Source of the DNA: Kosakonia oryzae
GTDB lineage: Bacteria > Pseudomonadota > Gammaproteobacteria > Enterobacterales > Enterobacteriaceae
Length of the DNA: 64,000 nucleotides
Assembly (NCBI RefSeq): GCF_001658025.2
Contig: NZ_CP014007.2
Coordinates: 4,960,001 to 5,024,000, forward strand
Reading direction: 5' to 3'
Of this stretch, positions 56,477 to 64,000 are shown piece after piece. Below the pieces are notes generated by a model, which ran no database searches, had not been told where the DNA came from, and saw only the letters and a program-made list of their open reading frames with translations. Each line of letters begins with the position of its first letter. Position 1 is the first letter of the stretch. The position numbers and the translations under genes were made by a program.

Positions 56477-56485
56477 GAAAGGAGA

Positions 56486-58132
56486 TTATTTATTTTCCAG
56501 CAGCAACGCTTCCAGCAAATCGAGGTCGTGCAGCAGTTTTTGCAGCGTCTCGTTGCTGATCTGCCGGGTGGCGCGCAGGTGGTAAAGCTCGGCGCGTTCA
56601 GAGCGCAGCGCCGCCAGACGAAAACGGCGCTCCAGATTCTCTTCCTGCAGTGAGCTTTCGATGTTGTTGCGCCCATCCGCGCGGCGTCGCAGATTACCAA
56701 TCACCCGCGAGCTGACCTCCGTCAGCAACTGGTTATCGATATTCTCTTCAGCATCCGCTGCCAGGCGCTCTTCCATTTTCTGGATCGCGACAATCGCCAC
56801 ATCGGCCGTCGCCGCACGCGCCATCCGCTCCTCTTTGTACTGCTGAGCATGGTCGCGCACCTCAATATGCTGCAACAGCGACGGCAGCGCGATGACGCCA
56901 ACGAACAGCGAGAAGAGGATCACCCCGGCGGAAAGGAACACCAGCTCGTAACGGGCCGGGAAGACATCGCCGCCGGGCAGCAGCAACGGAATAGAAAGCA
57001 CACCGGCCAGCGTGATGGCCCCGCGAACCCCGGCGAAGGTGGCGATCAGCAGTTCGCGATCGCTCCAGGAGGCGAACTCCATTGGCTTTTTATGTAAGAA
57101 ACGCAGGCTGAATCTCTTCATCGTCCACAGCCAGCCAAAACGCACCAGCATCAGCGCGGCATAAATCAGCACGATATCGGTAAACAGCATCCAGGTTTCG
57201 ACATTCGGATCGGCTTCCGCCGCCACCAGTGATGATTCCAGGATGCCCGGCAGTTGCAGGCCTAACAGCAGGAACACCATGCCGTTAAAGACAAATTCCA
57301 GCATCGCCCAGGTGCTGTTAGCGCGCAACCGCATCGCCAGCGGCGCGGTGCGCATAACGCCGGAACGGGTGATAGTCATCCCCGCCGCAACGGCGGCCAG
57401 GATGCCGGAAACGCCGATATGTTCTGCAATCAGATAAGAAGCAAACGGCAGCAGGAACAGCAGCACGATTTGCGTGGCCGGTTCATCACCGCCCCAGCGG
57501 CTGAGAAAGCGCAGCGAACGGCCGTACAGCCAGCTCACCACAAAGCCAGCCAGCAGGCCGCCAATCGCCACTTTCAGAAACTCGACCGTGGCACCGCCGA
57601 CGGTAAAAACCATCGTCCCCATCGCCACGGCGACGGCAAATTTCAGTGACACCAGGCCAGAAGCGTCGTTCATCAACGCTTCGCCCTGCAAAATACCCAT
57701 GATTTTTTTCGGAATGCGCCCTTCGCCGACAATGCCGGAGAGCGCCACCGCATCGGTTGGCGACAGCACCGCCGCCAGCGCGAAAGCAGGCACCAGCGGA
57801 ATGCCAGGCACCATCCAGTAGATTAAAAAGCCGATCCCCACCACGGTGACCACCACCAGCGCCAGCGCAAGGCCGAAGATTTCGCGGCCATGCTCGAGAA
57901 ACTCGCGCGTTGGCGTTTTCCAGCCGTCAGCAAACAGCAGCGGCGGGATAAACAGCACCAGAAACAGTTCCGGATCGAACTCGACATGCAGGCCAAACGT
58001 AGGAAAGGCCAGCAGTGCGCCGATGGCGATTTGCATCAACGGCAGCGGGATTTGAAAAGGTAGTACACGCGTGACGACGCCCGAGAGCGACACCACAAGC
58101 GTCATGATAAGAATGGTAAAAAATATTTCCAT
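56486..58132 (-). CDS. yjcE: CPA1 family sodium/proton antiporter YjcE
   Basis: 548-residue inner-membrane monovalent cation:proton antiporter (549 in E. coli), with about twelve membrane segments and a soluble C-terminal part (about 420-548, helical and charged). The conserved ALSPTDAVAL and EALMNDASGL segments contain the transport aspartates of the CPA1 family. Physiological role in E. coli is not fully settled. In E. coli yjcF and actP lie next to it; here the 44-56 kb island intervenes. Confidence 0.93.
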   Translation of the reverse strand: MEIFFTILIMTLVVSLSGVVTRVLPFQIPLPLMQIAIGALLAFPTFGLHVEFDPELFLVLFIPPLLFADGWKTPTREFLEHGREIFGLALALVVVTVVGIGFLIYWMVPGIPLVPAFALAAVLSPTDAVALSGIVGEGRIPKKIMGILQGEALMNDASGLVSLKFAVAVAMGTMVFTVGGATVEFLKVAIGGLLAGFVVSWLYGRSLRFLSRWGGDEPATQIVLLFLLPFASYLIAEHIGVSGILAAVAAGMTITRSGVMRTAPLAMRLRANSTWAMLEFVFNGMVFLLLGLQLPGILESSLVAAEADPNVETWMLFTDIVLIYAALMLVRFGWLWTMKRFSLRFLHKKPMEFASWSDRELLIATFAGVRGAITLAGVLSIPLLLPGGDVFPARYELVFLSAGVILFSLFVGVIALPSLLQHIEVRDHAQQYKEERMARAATADVAIVAIQKMEERLAADAEENIDNQLLTEVSSRVIGNLRRRADGRNNIESSLQEENLERRFRLAALRSERAELYHLRATRQISNETLQKLLHDLDLLEALLLENK

Positions 58133-58221
58133 GCGTTCCCTGTTTGCGATGTTTTGTTATAGCGGTCTCAGACCTTGAGGCCAGAGCATTCAGCTTAACG
58201 CAAAGAAACCGGGCTGTGGGC

Positions 58222-58251
58222 AAAAAAAATGGGCGACCGGAGTCGCCCATT
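58222..58251 (-). terminator. Terminator of ghxP
   Basis: Stem AATGGGCGAC/GTCGCCCATT with a short loop, followed on the minus strand by a run of T, between ghxP and yjcE. Confidence 0.93.
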
Positions 58252-58268
58252 AGGGAATCCTTTATGGC

Positions 58269-59618
58269 TCAGATTGCCCAGCCGCCTGCATAGAAGGCAA
58301 CCAGCGCAACCGCAATCACGATAGTCCCGATGTTCAGCTTGCGCCACTCACCGGAAACCACGCGGCCAATCACCAGCGAGGCGAAACCGATCATGATGCC
58401 GGTAACGATGTTACAGGTCAGCACGATGAACACGGCGGTGATCAGGCCGGACATCGCATCCACGAAGTCAGCAAAATCAATTTTCGCCACGTTGCTCAGC
58501 ATCAGCAGACCCACGTACATCAGCGCTGGCGCGGTGGCGTACGCCGGAACCAGATAAGAGAGCGGAGAGAGGAACAGGATCAGCAGGAACAACACGCCGA
58601 CGGTAATCGCGGTCAGACCTGTTTTACCACCTGCCGCCGTACCTGCCGCCGATTCGATATACACCGCAGCCGGCGCCGCGCCGACCAGACCGGAGAAGAC
58701 GCTGCTCAGGGAGTCGGTGGTCAGCGCTTTGCCGCCATCGATGATCTGGCCGTCTTTATCCAGCAGATTGGCCTGGCCCGCGACCGCACGGATAGTACCG
58801 GTGGCGTCAAACACCGCCGTCATCACCAGCGCCAGTACGCTCGGCAGCACCACCGGATTCAGCGCACCCACGATATCCAGGCTGCCGATCAGCGAGTTGC
58901 CTTTGTCATCGCTCAGCGACGGCATAGCGAAAATACCGGAGAAGTGCACGCTCGGATCGAAAATCAGGCCAACGATGGAAACGCCGATGATGGTCAGCAG
59001 AATGCCACCCGGCACTTTCAGTTTTTCCAGACCGATAATCACCGCCAGGCCAATCAGCGACATGATCACCGGGAAGCTGGCGAAGTGGCCCAGTGTAACC
59101 GGCAGACCGTCCAGCGGGTTTTTGATCACCAGGCCAACACCGTTTGCGGCAATCAGCAGCAGGAACAGGCCGATACCGATACCGGTGCCGTGCGCAACGC
59201 CATGCGGCAGGTTGCGCAGGATCCAGCTACGGATGCCGGTCGCAGAGATAATGGTGAACAGCACACCCATCAGGAACACCGCGCCAAGCGCAACAGGTAC
59301 GCTGATGTGCTGACCCAGTACCAGGCTGAAAGCGGTGAACGCGGTCAGAGAGATAGCGCAGCCGATGGCCAGCGGCAGATTCGCCCACAGCCCCATCACA
59401 ATGGAGCCAACACCGGCGACCAGACAGGTGGCGACGAAAACTGCAGCAGGCGGGAAACCTGCTTTACCCAGCATGCCAGGCACCACGATCACCGAATAGA
59501 CCATCGCGAGGAACGTGGTTAAACCGGCAACGATTTCCTGACGAACGGTACTGCCGCGGGCAGAAATTTTAAACAGTGCGTCAAGCGAACCATTGGTACG
59601 CGCAGAAGGCGTAGACAT
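58269..59618 (-). CDS. ghxP: Guanine/hypoxanthine permease GhxP
   Basis: NCS2 AzgA-like purine:proton symporter for guanine and hypoxanthine. 449 residues from ATG 59618, as in E. coli. An ATG three codons upstream overlaps the AGGGGA ribosome site and is therefore rejected. Family motifs [16 protein letters not shown] and the [13 protein letters not shown] loop are present. PurR-type operators lie in its upstream region, agreeing with purine repression. Older name yjcD. Confidence 0.95.
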   Translation of the reverse strand: MSTPSARTNGSLDALFKISARGSTVRQEIVAGLTTFLAMVYSVIVVPGMLGKAGFPPAAVFVATCLVAGVGSIVMGLWANLPLAIGCAISLTAFTAFSLVLGQHISVPVALGAVFLMGVLFTIISATGIRSWILRNLPHGVAHGTGIGIGLFLLLIAANGVGLVIKNPLDGLPVTLGHFASFPVIMSLIGLAVIIGLEKLKVPGGILLTIIGVSIVGLIFDPSVHFSGIFAMPSLSDDKGNSLIGSLDIVGALNPVVLPSVLALVMTAVFDATGTIRAVAGQANLLDKDGQIIDGGKALTTDSLSSVFSGLVGAAPAAVYIESAAGTAAGGKTGLTAITVGVLFLLILFLSPLSYLVPAYATAPALMYVGLLMLSNVAKIDFADFVDAMSGLITAVFIVLTCNIVTGIMIGFASLVIGRVVSGEWRKLNIGTIVIAVALVAFYAGGWAI

Positions 59619-59726
59619 AGAAAACATCCCCTGAGAATTTTATTGTGCATTGTATTGCGTGGTGGACAGTCCACTGCCGGTTAAACGTCATCTCCCTGTG
59701 CTGCGTTGTGGTAAGGGGCCACAAAA

Positions 59727-59785
59727 AAGCAAACGTTTAACTCCGCGCATACAACGAGTGGTCAAAAAAAGGCAAACGATTATCC
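59727..59785. promoter_or_regulatory. PurR operators upstream of ghxP
   Basis: AAGCAAACGTTTAACT (59727-59742) fits the PurR consensus ANGCAANCGNTTNCNT with one mismatch. A second weaker copy, AGGCAAACGATTATCC (59770-59785), has two. Both lie in the ghxP leader/promoter zone. Confidence 0.7.
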
Positions 59786-59918
59786 AGCGTTTATATGGCG
59801 CTTTTCAACTGAACTTTGCCGCTTTTTGCTAAATTTTGCTTATAGCGGCGAAGATCCAGGCGGACGATGCGCAAACGTTATCGTCGGTGCGCAACTTTGC
59901 AACATATTACGAACATTC

Positions 59919-60587
59919 TTAGCCGCCGGGGAAATCAAACGGCCCACCCTGGACAATCGCCCGCTGCCAGGCCGGACGCCTTTCCACCCGCTTTTTCCAC
60001 GCCCGTAAATTGGGAAGATCATCCACACCGCCGCGCGCCAGCAGCGCGAATACGGGGAAACTCATCTGTATATCCGCCATGCTGAGCTGATTGCCGGTAA
60101 ACCAGCTATGTTGTGCCAGTTCCGCTTCAATAAAGCGCGCGTGGGTTTCCAGTTGCCGGTTGAGAAAGGCTTTCTCCACGCCGCTCGCCAGCAGCTTACC
60201 GACGCTGCGCACGCCAAACGGTACAGGCGGTTTGCTAAGGCGTGTCATTATCAGTTTCATCAATAGTAGGGGCATCAGCGAACCTTCGGCGTAATGCAGC
60301 CAGAAGCGGTAATCCTGTTTGCTTTTTCCCGCTTGCGGCGCAAACCGGTGTTCCGGATCGTAGGTTTCCTGCAAATATTCGAGAATCGCGCCGGACTCAG
60401 CGATGATAAGCCCGTTATCTTCCACCACCGGCGATTTGCCCAACGGGTGAATTTTTTTTAGTGATTCGGGTGCCAGCATGGTTTTTTCACGCTGATAACG
60501 GACGATCTGGTACGGCACGCCCAGCTCCTCCAAAGCCCAGAGAATGCGCTGCGAGCGCGATTGATTCAGGTGATGCACCGTAAGCAT
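59919..60587 (-). CDS. Glutathione S-transferase family protein
   Basis: 222-residue protein with an N-terminal thioredoxin-like glutathione-binding domain (about 1-80: SRSQRILWALEELGVPYQIV, then the cis-proline HPLGKSPVV and the ESGAIL motif) and a helical C-terminal domain (about 90-210). Substrate unknown. It sits between ghxP and the soxR region, absent from K-12 but found in related genera at this place. Oxidative-stress context fits but no SoxS box was established. Confidence 0.85.
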   Translation of the reverse strand: MLTVHHLNQSRSQRILWALEELGVPYQIVRYQREKTMLAPESLKKIHPLGKSPVVEDNGLIIAESGAILEYLQETYDPEHRFAPQAGKSKQDYRFWLHYAEGSLMPLLLMKLIMTRLSKPPVPFGVRSVGKLLASGVEKAFLNRQLETHARFIEAELAQHSWFTGNQLSMADIQMSFPVFALLARGGVDDLPNLRAWKKRVERRPAWQRAIVQGGPFDFPGG

Positions 60588-60710
60588 GGTTTACTCCTGT
60601 GCGGATTGACGCATTAACTATAGGAAATCAGCGAAACGGCGGAGGAAATATCCTGAAAAAAAGTGAGCAAAAAAGTAGCAGTTTTACATAAGGGAACTAC
60701 ACTAAAAGTG

Positions 60711-60846
60711 TCAGCACAATCCGGAACCTCCAACATACTTGAGGGGTGCTGATGTCGGGGGAAACCCTCCTGTAAAAGAACGGGATAGAGAGAAAGACAA
60801 AGACCGGAAAACGACTAAAGCGCCCCAACGGGCGCTTTAGTTTTTT
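60711..60846 (+). ncRNA. sraL: Small RNA SraL (RyjA)
   Basis: The position between soxR and ghxP, the plus-strand direction and the length of about 136 nt match SraL/RyjA of E. coli and Salmonella, a stationary-phase RNA known to act on tig and, in Salmonella, rho messages. A sigma-S-like -10, CTACACT at 60697-60703, precedes the inferred start. The segment is GC-structured (TCCAACATACTTGAGGGG and GGGGGAAACCC) and ends in a strong terminator just before the soxR stop. The start base is inferred. Confidence 0.75.
60815..60846 (+). terminator. Terminator of SraL
   Basis: Perfect 11-bp stem CTAAAGCGCCC/GGGCGCTTTAG with a CAAC loop and six T. Confidence 0.95.
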
Positions 60847-60853
60847 GCGCGTT

Positions 60854-61312
60854 TCAGTCATCTTCCAGCAAGCGCGCGCCGGTGCCCTGCTGCCCCAACT
60901 GATCGCCAGGGTTACGCAACGGGCATTCACTGCGTGACAAACAGCCGCAGCCGATGCAGCCATCCAGCTCATCACGCAGTGCAACCAGCGTATGAATACG
61001 CCGGTCCAGTTCTTCCCGCCATTGCGACGACAGCTGCTTCCACTCTTTTTTACTCAGGGTGTGCCCCTCCGGCAAAACCCCAAACGCTTCGCCGATGGTC
61101 GCCAGCGGAATACCAATGCGCTGGGCAATCTTGATGATCGCCACATAGCGCAGCACATCGCGGGTATACCGCCGCTGATTGCCGCTATTGCGCTGGCTTT
61201 TGATAAGCCCTTTGCTCTCATAAAAGTGCAGCGCAGAGACAGCTACCCCGCTACGTTTCGCCACTTCTCCGGGACTGAGCAGCGCTTTAATGCGTGGCAT
61301 TCTCTTTTCCAT
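60854..61312 (-). CDS. soxR: Redox-sensing MerR-family activator SoxR
   Basis: 152-residue [2Fe-2S] transcription factor (154 in E. coli). N-terminal winged helix (about 10-80; [12 protein letters not shown]), dimerisation helix, then the cluster ligands C119, C122, C124 and C130 ([12 protein letters not shown]) at exactly the E. coli positions. When oxidised by redox-cycling drugs it activates soxS from the shared promoter region. Divergent from soxS; SraL ends at its 3' end. Confidence 0.96.
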   Translation of the reverse strand: MEKRMPRIKALLSPGEVAKRSGVAVSALHFYESKGLIKSQRNSGNQRRYTRDVLRYVAIIKIAQRIGIPLATIGEAFGVLPEGHTLSKKEWKQLSSQWREELDRRIHTLVALRDELDGCIGCGCLSRSECPLRNPGDQLGQQGTGARLLEDD

Positions 61313-61320
61313 AAAACCTC

Positions 61321-61351
61321 TTTACCTCAAGTTAACTTGAGGAATTATACT
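61321..61351 (+). promoter_or_regulatory. SoxR operator and soxS promoter
   Basis: -35 TTTACC (61321-61326), 19-bp spacer and -10 TATACT (61346-61351). The SoxR dyad CCTCAAGTTAACTTGAGG (61325-61342) is a perfect 18-bp palindrome within the long spacer. Confidence 0.95.
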
Positions 61352-61393
61352 CGCTCCCAGACAAAACGACGAATCGGGAAATGAGGAAGCTTT

Positions 61394-61717
61394 ATGTCCC
61401 ATCAGCAAATTATTCAGACGCTTATCGAATGGATTGATGAACATATCGACCAACCAATGAACATTGATGTAGTCGCCAGAAAGTCAGGTTATTCAAAGTG
61501 GTATCTACAGAGAATGTTCCGTACCGTGATGCATCAAACGCTGGGCGACTATATTCGCCAGCGCCGATTACTGCTGGCAGCCGAAGCGCTGCGCACCACG
61601 CAACGCCCTATTTTTGATATTGCGATGGATTTAGGGTACGTCTCGCAGCAGACCTTTTCGCGGGTGTTTCGCCGTGAATTCGATCGCACCCCCAGCGATT
61701 ACCGGCACCAGGCCTGA
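61394..61717 (+). CDS. soxS: AraC/XylS-family superoxide response activator SoxS
   Basis: 107-residue single-domain AraC-type activator, same length as in E. coli, with two helix-turn-helix units (about 20-65 and 70-105; ends FDRTPSDYRHQ). It turns on the superoxide/nitric-oxide defence genes. Start ATG 61394 follows GAGGAAG. Divergent from soxR with the operator between them. Confidence 0.96.
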   Translation: MSHQQIIQTLIEWIDEHIDQPMNIDVVARKSGYSKWYLQRMFRTVMHQTLGDYIRQRRLLLAAEALRTTQRPIFDIAMDLGYVSQQTFSRVFRREFDRTPSDYRHQA

Positions 61718-62050
61718 CAACTCTCAAAACAGCATTCAGGGCGAGCAGGTGTGATAAATCTTCACCGCCCGCCCAGGTTTACCGCCGTATCCCCCTTCGC
61801 CAGCGATAAACAGACTGCCTCTCTTATTAACCTTTTTGTCACTATTTTTCTGAATTACTGCATTTCCTGAAATAATTCCGTTTTCTCAGTAACGCCGGAA
61901 TTAAAATTCCTAATTACCTCACCATTGATTGTTTTCCACGCTTATAAAATAGAAAATTTATTATAAAGTCCGTCAGTTCACTCTACCGACGAACCTCATT
62001 AAATATTCACAGGTCTGCACGCCTGTAGCTTTAATACATTTATCAATGGA
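61718..62050. other. 333-bp AT-rich region between soxS and the autotransporter
   Basis: No gene. It becomes strongly AT-rich from about 61840, with several possible -10 sequences (for example TATAAA at 61943), and should hold the autotransporter promoter. The E. coli neighbour pdeC (yjcC) is absent here. Confidence 0.5.
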
Positions 62051-64000
62051 ATGAATATGCTTCTCCATCATGCTTTCAATAAAGTATTTATTGCCGTTAT
62101 TACTGCACTATGGACCACCAGTACAATAGCGGTAACGGCCTACACGCCGCCGGAAAAAAACCGAATAAAAAGCATTAACGCTGCTGGTTCGGTCAATGAT
62201 AATAAACGCATTGACTTTGTACTCGATGAAATAACCAACATCGGCCAGGATGTTATTGTGGTAGAAAAAGAAGATGCGGATATTTCAATAAAAAACAACT
62301 CAACAATTTATTTAACTGATGTTCTTTTTAGTGCGGATTATAGTGGTTCCCTCTCTCTGGTGAATAACGGTGAGGTTTACAGCGAGGGAGGGTTGTTCCT
62401 GTTCACACCGCAGAAAAACGCCACTCTGCACATGGAAAACAAGGGTACTTTAGTGATGAACTCGTTGTTTTCCGCCTCGTTAGGCGAGGCTTCCTCCTTC
62501 AGCTTAATCAACAGGGGGAAGATGCTCACCACCGACAATGACCTCATTCTGTTGCACTCCGCACGGGACGGCGATGTGAATATCAACAACAGCGGCACGA
62601 TGCATTCAGATAATTATGGTGTTCTGCACTTTTACCCCATCAGCGCAAATAAAATAAATGTCAGTAATACGGGTGAAATTTCCGGCGCCAGAAAAACCCT
62701 CTTTTTTGCTACGGAGAATAGTGATGTTAACATCATCAACTCAGGGCTTATTTCAGCAACAGATGCCGGTTATTTTGCTATCGGTGTGAATGGACAACGA
62801 TCGTTTACCCTGACGCTTGAAAAAGGCTGGCAGATTGACGGTGCGGTCAATATTGATGACGCTTATGACAGTAAAAATAATACCGTCAGAAATAACAGGC
62901 TGGTATTAAGCGGTAACGGCGACTCCTCCCTTTCATTATCACGGTTTTTAAATACGGACGATATTAATGCCAGCAATAGCAGCGCGATCACCGGTATTAA
63001 TTATCTGGAAAAAGAGGGGGATGCCATATGGACGCTGAAAGATAAACAAACCTCCGGGGGTTTTGAGCAGGTTCAGATAAATCAGGGCGCAATCGTGCTT
63101 GATAACGCCACGCTACTGATGAAGGACGCCACAAAAGCCGTCGTCAATAACGCCAGGATTATTATAAATGGCGATGCGGTTATTGAGGGCAGCCTGAAAA
63201 ATGCCGGAACACTCTCTACCGGTAGAGAAAAAGAGATCAACACGCTGATTATTAAAGGCAATTACGAAGGAATCAGCGGCAGTACACTCGTTTTTAATGC
63301 CACACAGAGCAGCGATCCCGCAGCCACAGGCCAGATGGTTATTGCGGGCGATCTCAGCGGAAGTACGCGCGTACAGGTCAAGCGCCTGGGCGGCAGGCGC
63401 GCCAGCGCAATAGAAGGTAGCGGGCTGATTGCCGTGGTCGGGAAAACTGACGGCGAGTTCCGTCAGGGCGATCGTATAGTCGCTGGCGCATACGATTACA
63501 CGCTGCAAAGCGCCAAAGACCAGACGGCAACCTACTGGTCTCTGACCAGCGCACTTCCTGCACTGGGAAGTAGCGCGATACGCCCGGAAGCCGGCCTGTA
63601 TGGCACCAACCTGGCGGCGGCCAACAGCCTGTTTGCTACGCGCCTGCAAGATCGCCAGGCGAACGGTGAGGAGACAGCATCCGGCCTGTGGCTGCGTAAT
63701 ACCGGCGGTTATAGCGGCCAGTTCACGCCAGGCAACCAACTTGATATCCGCAGCAATCGCTATGTTGCACAGTTAGGCGGCAACATTGCCCAGTGGAACA
63801 CGGATAAAGAACGTTACCAACTGGGCATTATGGCAGGCTACGCAAGGGAAAAGAGCCACGCACAAAACCGCTATAACGGTAACCACGCAAGCAGCATTAT
63901 CAGCGGTTACAGCGCAGGTATTTACGCAACGTGGTTGCAGAATAACGACACGCGCGAAGGTGCATATGTAGATAGCTGGGCGCAGTACAACTGGTTCGAT
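62051..64000 (+). CDS. Autotransporter (type V secreted protein), 3' end outside the window
   Basis: An open frame of 650 codons without stop to the window edge. The N terminus is a signal peptide (start MNMLLHHAFNKVFIAVITAL, cleavage after AVTA near residue 29); ATG 62057 with GGA six bases earlier is an alternative start. The passenger (about 30-520) is rich in Asn/Gly/Ser with repeated short motifs such as NNSGTM, NTGEISGA, NSGLISA, typical of a beta-helix. From about residue 515 (AGLYGTNLAAANSLFATRLQDR, LWLRNTGGYSGQ) comes the autotransporter beta-barrel, cut by the window end. The passenger is short for an adhesin. GC is lower than in the backbone, suggesting transfer. Confidence 0.85.
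   Translation, partial: MNMLLHHAFNKVFIAVITALWTTSTIAVTAYTPPEKNRIKSINAAGSVNDNKRIDFVLDEITNIGQDVIVVEKEDADISIKNNSTIYLTDVLFSADYSGSLSLVNNGEVYSEGGLFLFTPQKNATLHMENKGTLVMNSLFSASLGEASSFSLINRGKMLTTDNDLILLHSARDGDVNINNSGTMHSDNYGVLHFYPISANKINVSNTGEISGARKTLFFATENSDVNIINSGLISATDAGYFAIGVNGQRSFTLTLEKGWQIDGAVNIDDAYDSKNNTVRNNRLVLSGNGDSSLSLSRFLNTDDINASNSSAITGINYLEKEGDAIWTLKDKQTSGGFEQVQINQGAIVLDNATLLMKDATKAVVNNARIIINGDAVIEGSLKNAGTLSTGREKEINTLIIKGNYEGISGSTLVFNATQSSDPAATGQMVIAGDLSGSTRVQVKRLGGRRASAIEGSGLIAVVGKTDGEFRQGDRIVAGAYDYTLQSAKDQTATYWSLTSALPALGSSAIRPEAGLYGTNLAAANSLFATRLQDRQANGEETASGLWLRNTGGYSGQFTPGNQLDIRSNRYVAQLGGNIAQWNTDKERYQLGIMAGYAREKSHAQNRYNGNHASSIISGYSAGIYATWLQNNDTREGAYVDSWAQYNWFD

Noticed and set aside
63113-63739. 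208-codon minus-strand frame
   Set aside because: It is a shadow of the autotransporter, whose plus-strand frame has a signal peptide and recognisable barrel sequence.

Overview
The window is chromosomal DNA from a member of the Enterobacteriaceae that is not E. coli itself. About two thirds of it is a rearranged, edited version of the E. coli K-12 92-93 min region, read in the opposite direction to the K-12 map. The recognisable order is yjcZ-crfC, yjdM, yjdN, phnF-P, yjdP, rpiB, rpiR-alsBACEK, fdhF, gltP, acs-yjcH-actP, yjcE, ghxP, sraL, soxR/soxS. Protein lengths and motifs match the E. coli proteins closely, while GC-rich codon use and gene content suggest an Enterobacter/Kosakonia/Klebsiella-like genus (inference; no 16S or marker search was possible).

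Layout. 1-4559: kdgT with an upstream KdgR-type operator, then the dynamin-like crfC with yjcZ. 5165-13830: yjdM, yjdN and a carbon-phosphorus lyase operon phnFGHIJKLMNP that lacks the phnCDE importer and phnO. 14027-21654: a small tyrosine-phosphatase-like gene, yjdP, rpiB, and the D-allose regulon. 21608-32211: an accessory block made of a hybrid sensor kinase, a toxin-antitoxin pair, a sugar ABC transporter with D-lyxose isomerase, class II aldolase and PfkB kinase, and a response regulator. These look like one sensed, imported and cleaved sugar pathway. 32468-34615: selenoprotein formate dehydrogenase H with SECIS hairpin and sigma-54 promoter. 34829-37874: a PBP3-like transpeptidase paralogue and an MFS transporter. 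37908-44073: gltP and the acetate genes acs-yjcH-actP, with the nrf operon of E. coli absent between them.

44304-56369 is a second accessory island between actP and yjcE. It holds an orphan protein resembling the catalytic A subunit of heat-labile enterotoxin (ADP-ribosyltransferase), a relocated yajD, an omptin protease, a GNAT acetyltransferase and a VOC-fold protein. The VOC gene sits behind a MerR/SoxR-type promoter with a 19-bp spacer. The island also holds an N-acyl-homoserine-lactonase-like hydrolase with LysR regulators. Its last part is an operon of three DUF1989 proteins with an amino-acid-type ABC importer that has no ATPase, preceded by an RpiR-family regulator and a set of GAAAC/GTTTC dyads. 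56486-64000 returns to the conserved backbone (yjcE, ghxP with PurR boxes, a glutathione transferase, sraL, soxR/soxS) and ends inside an autotransporter gene that runs off the window.

The best candidates for undescribed biology are the DUF1989/ABC operon with its dyad array, the enterotoxin-A-like orphan, the lyxose-isomerase/aldolase sugar block with its split two-component system, and the SoxR-like promoter of the VOC gene.
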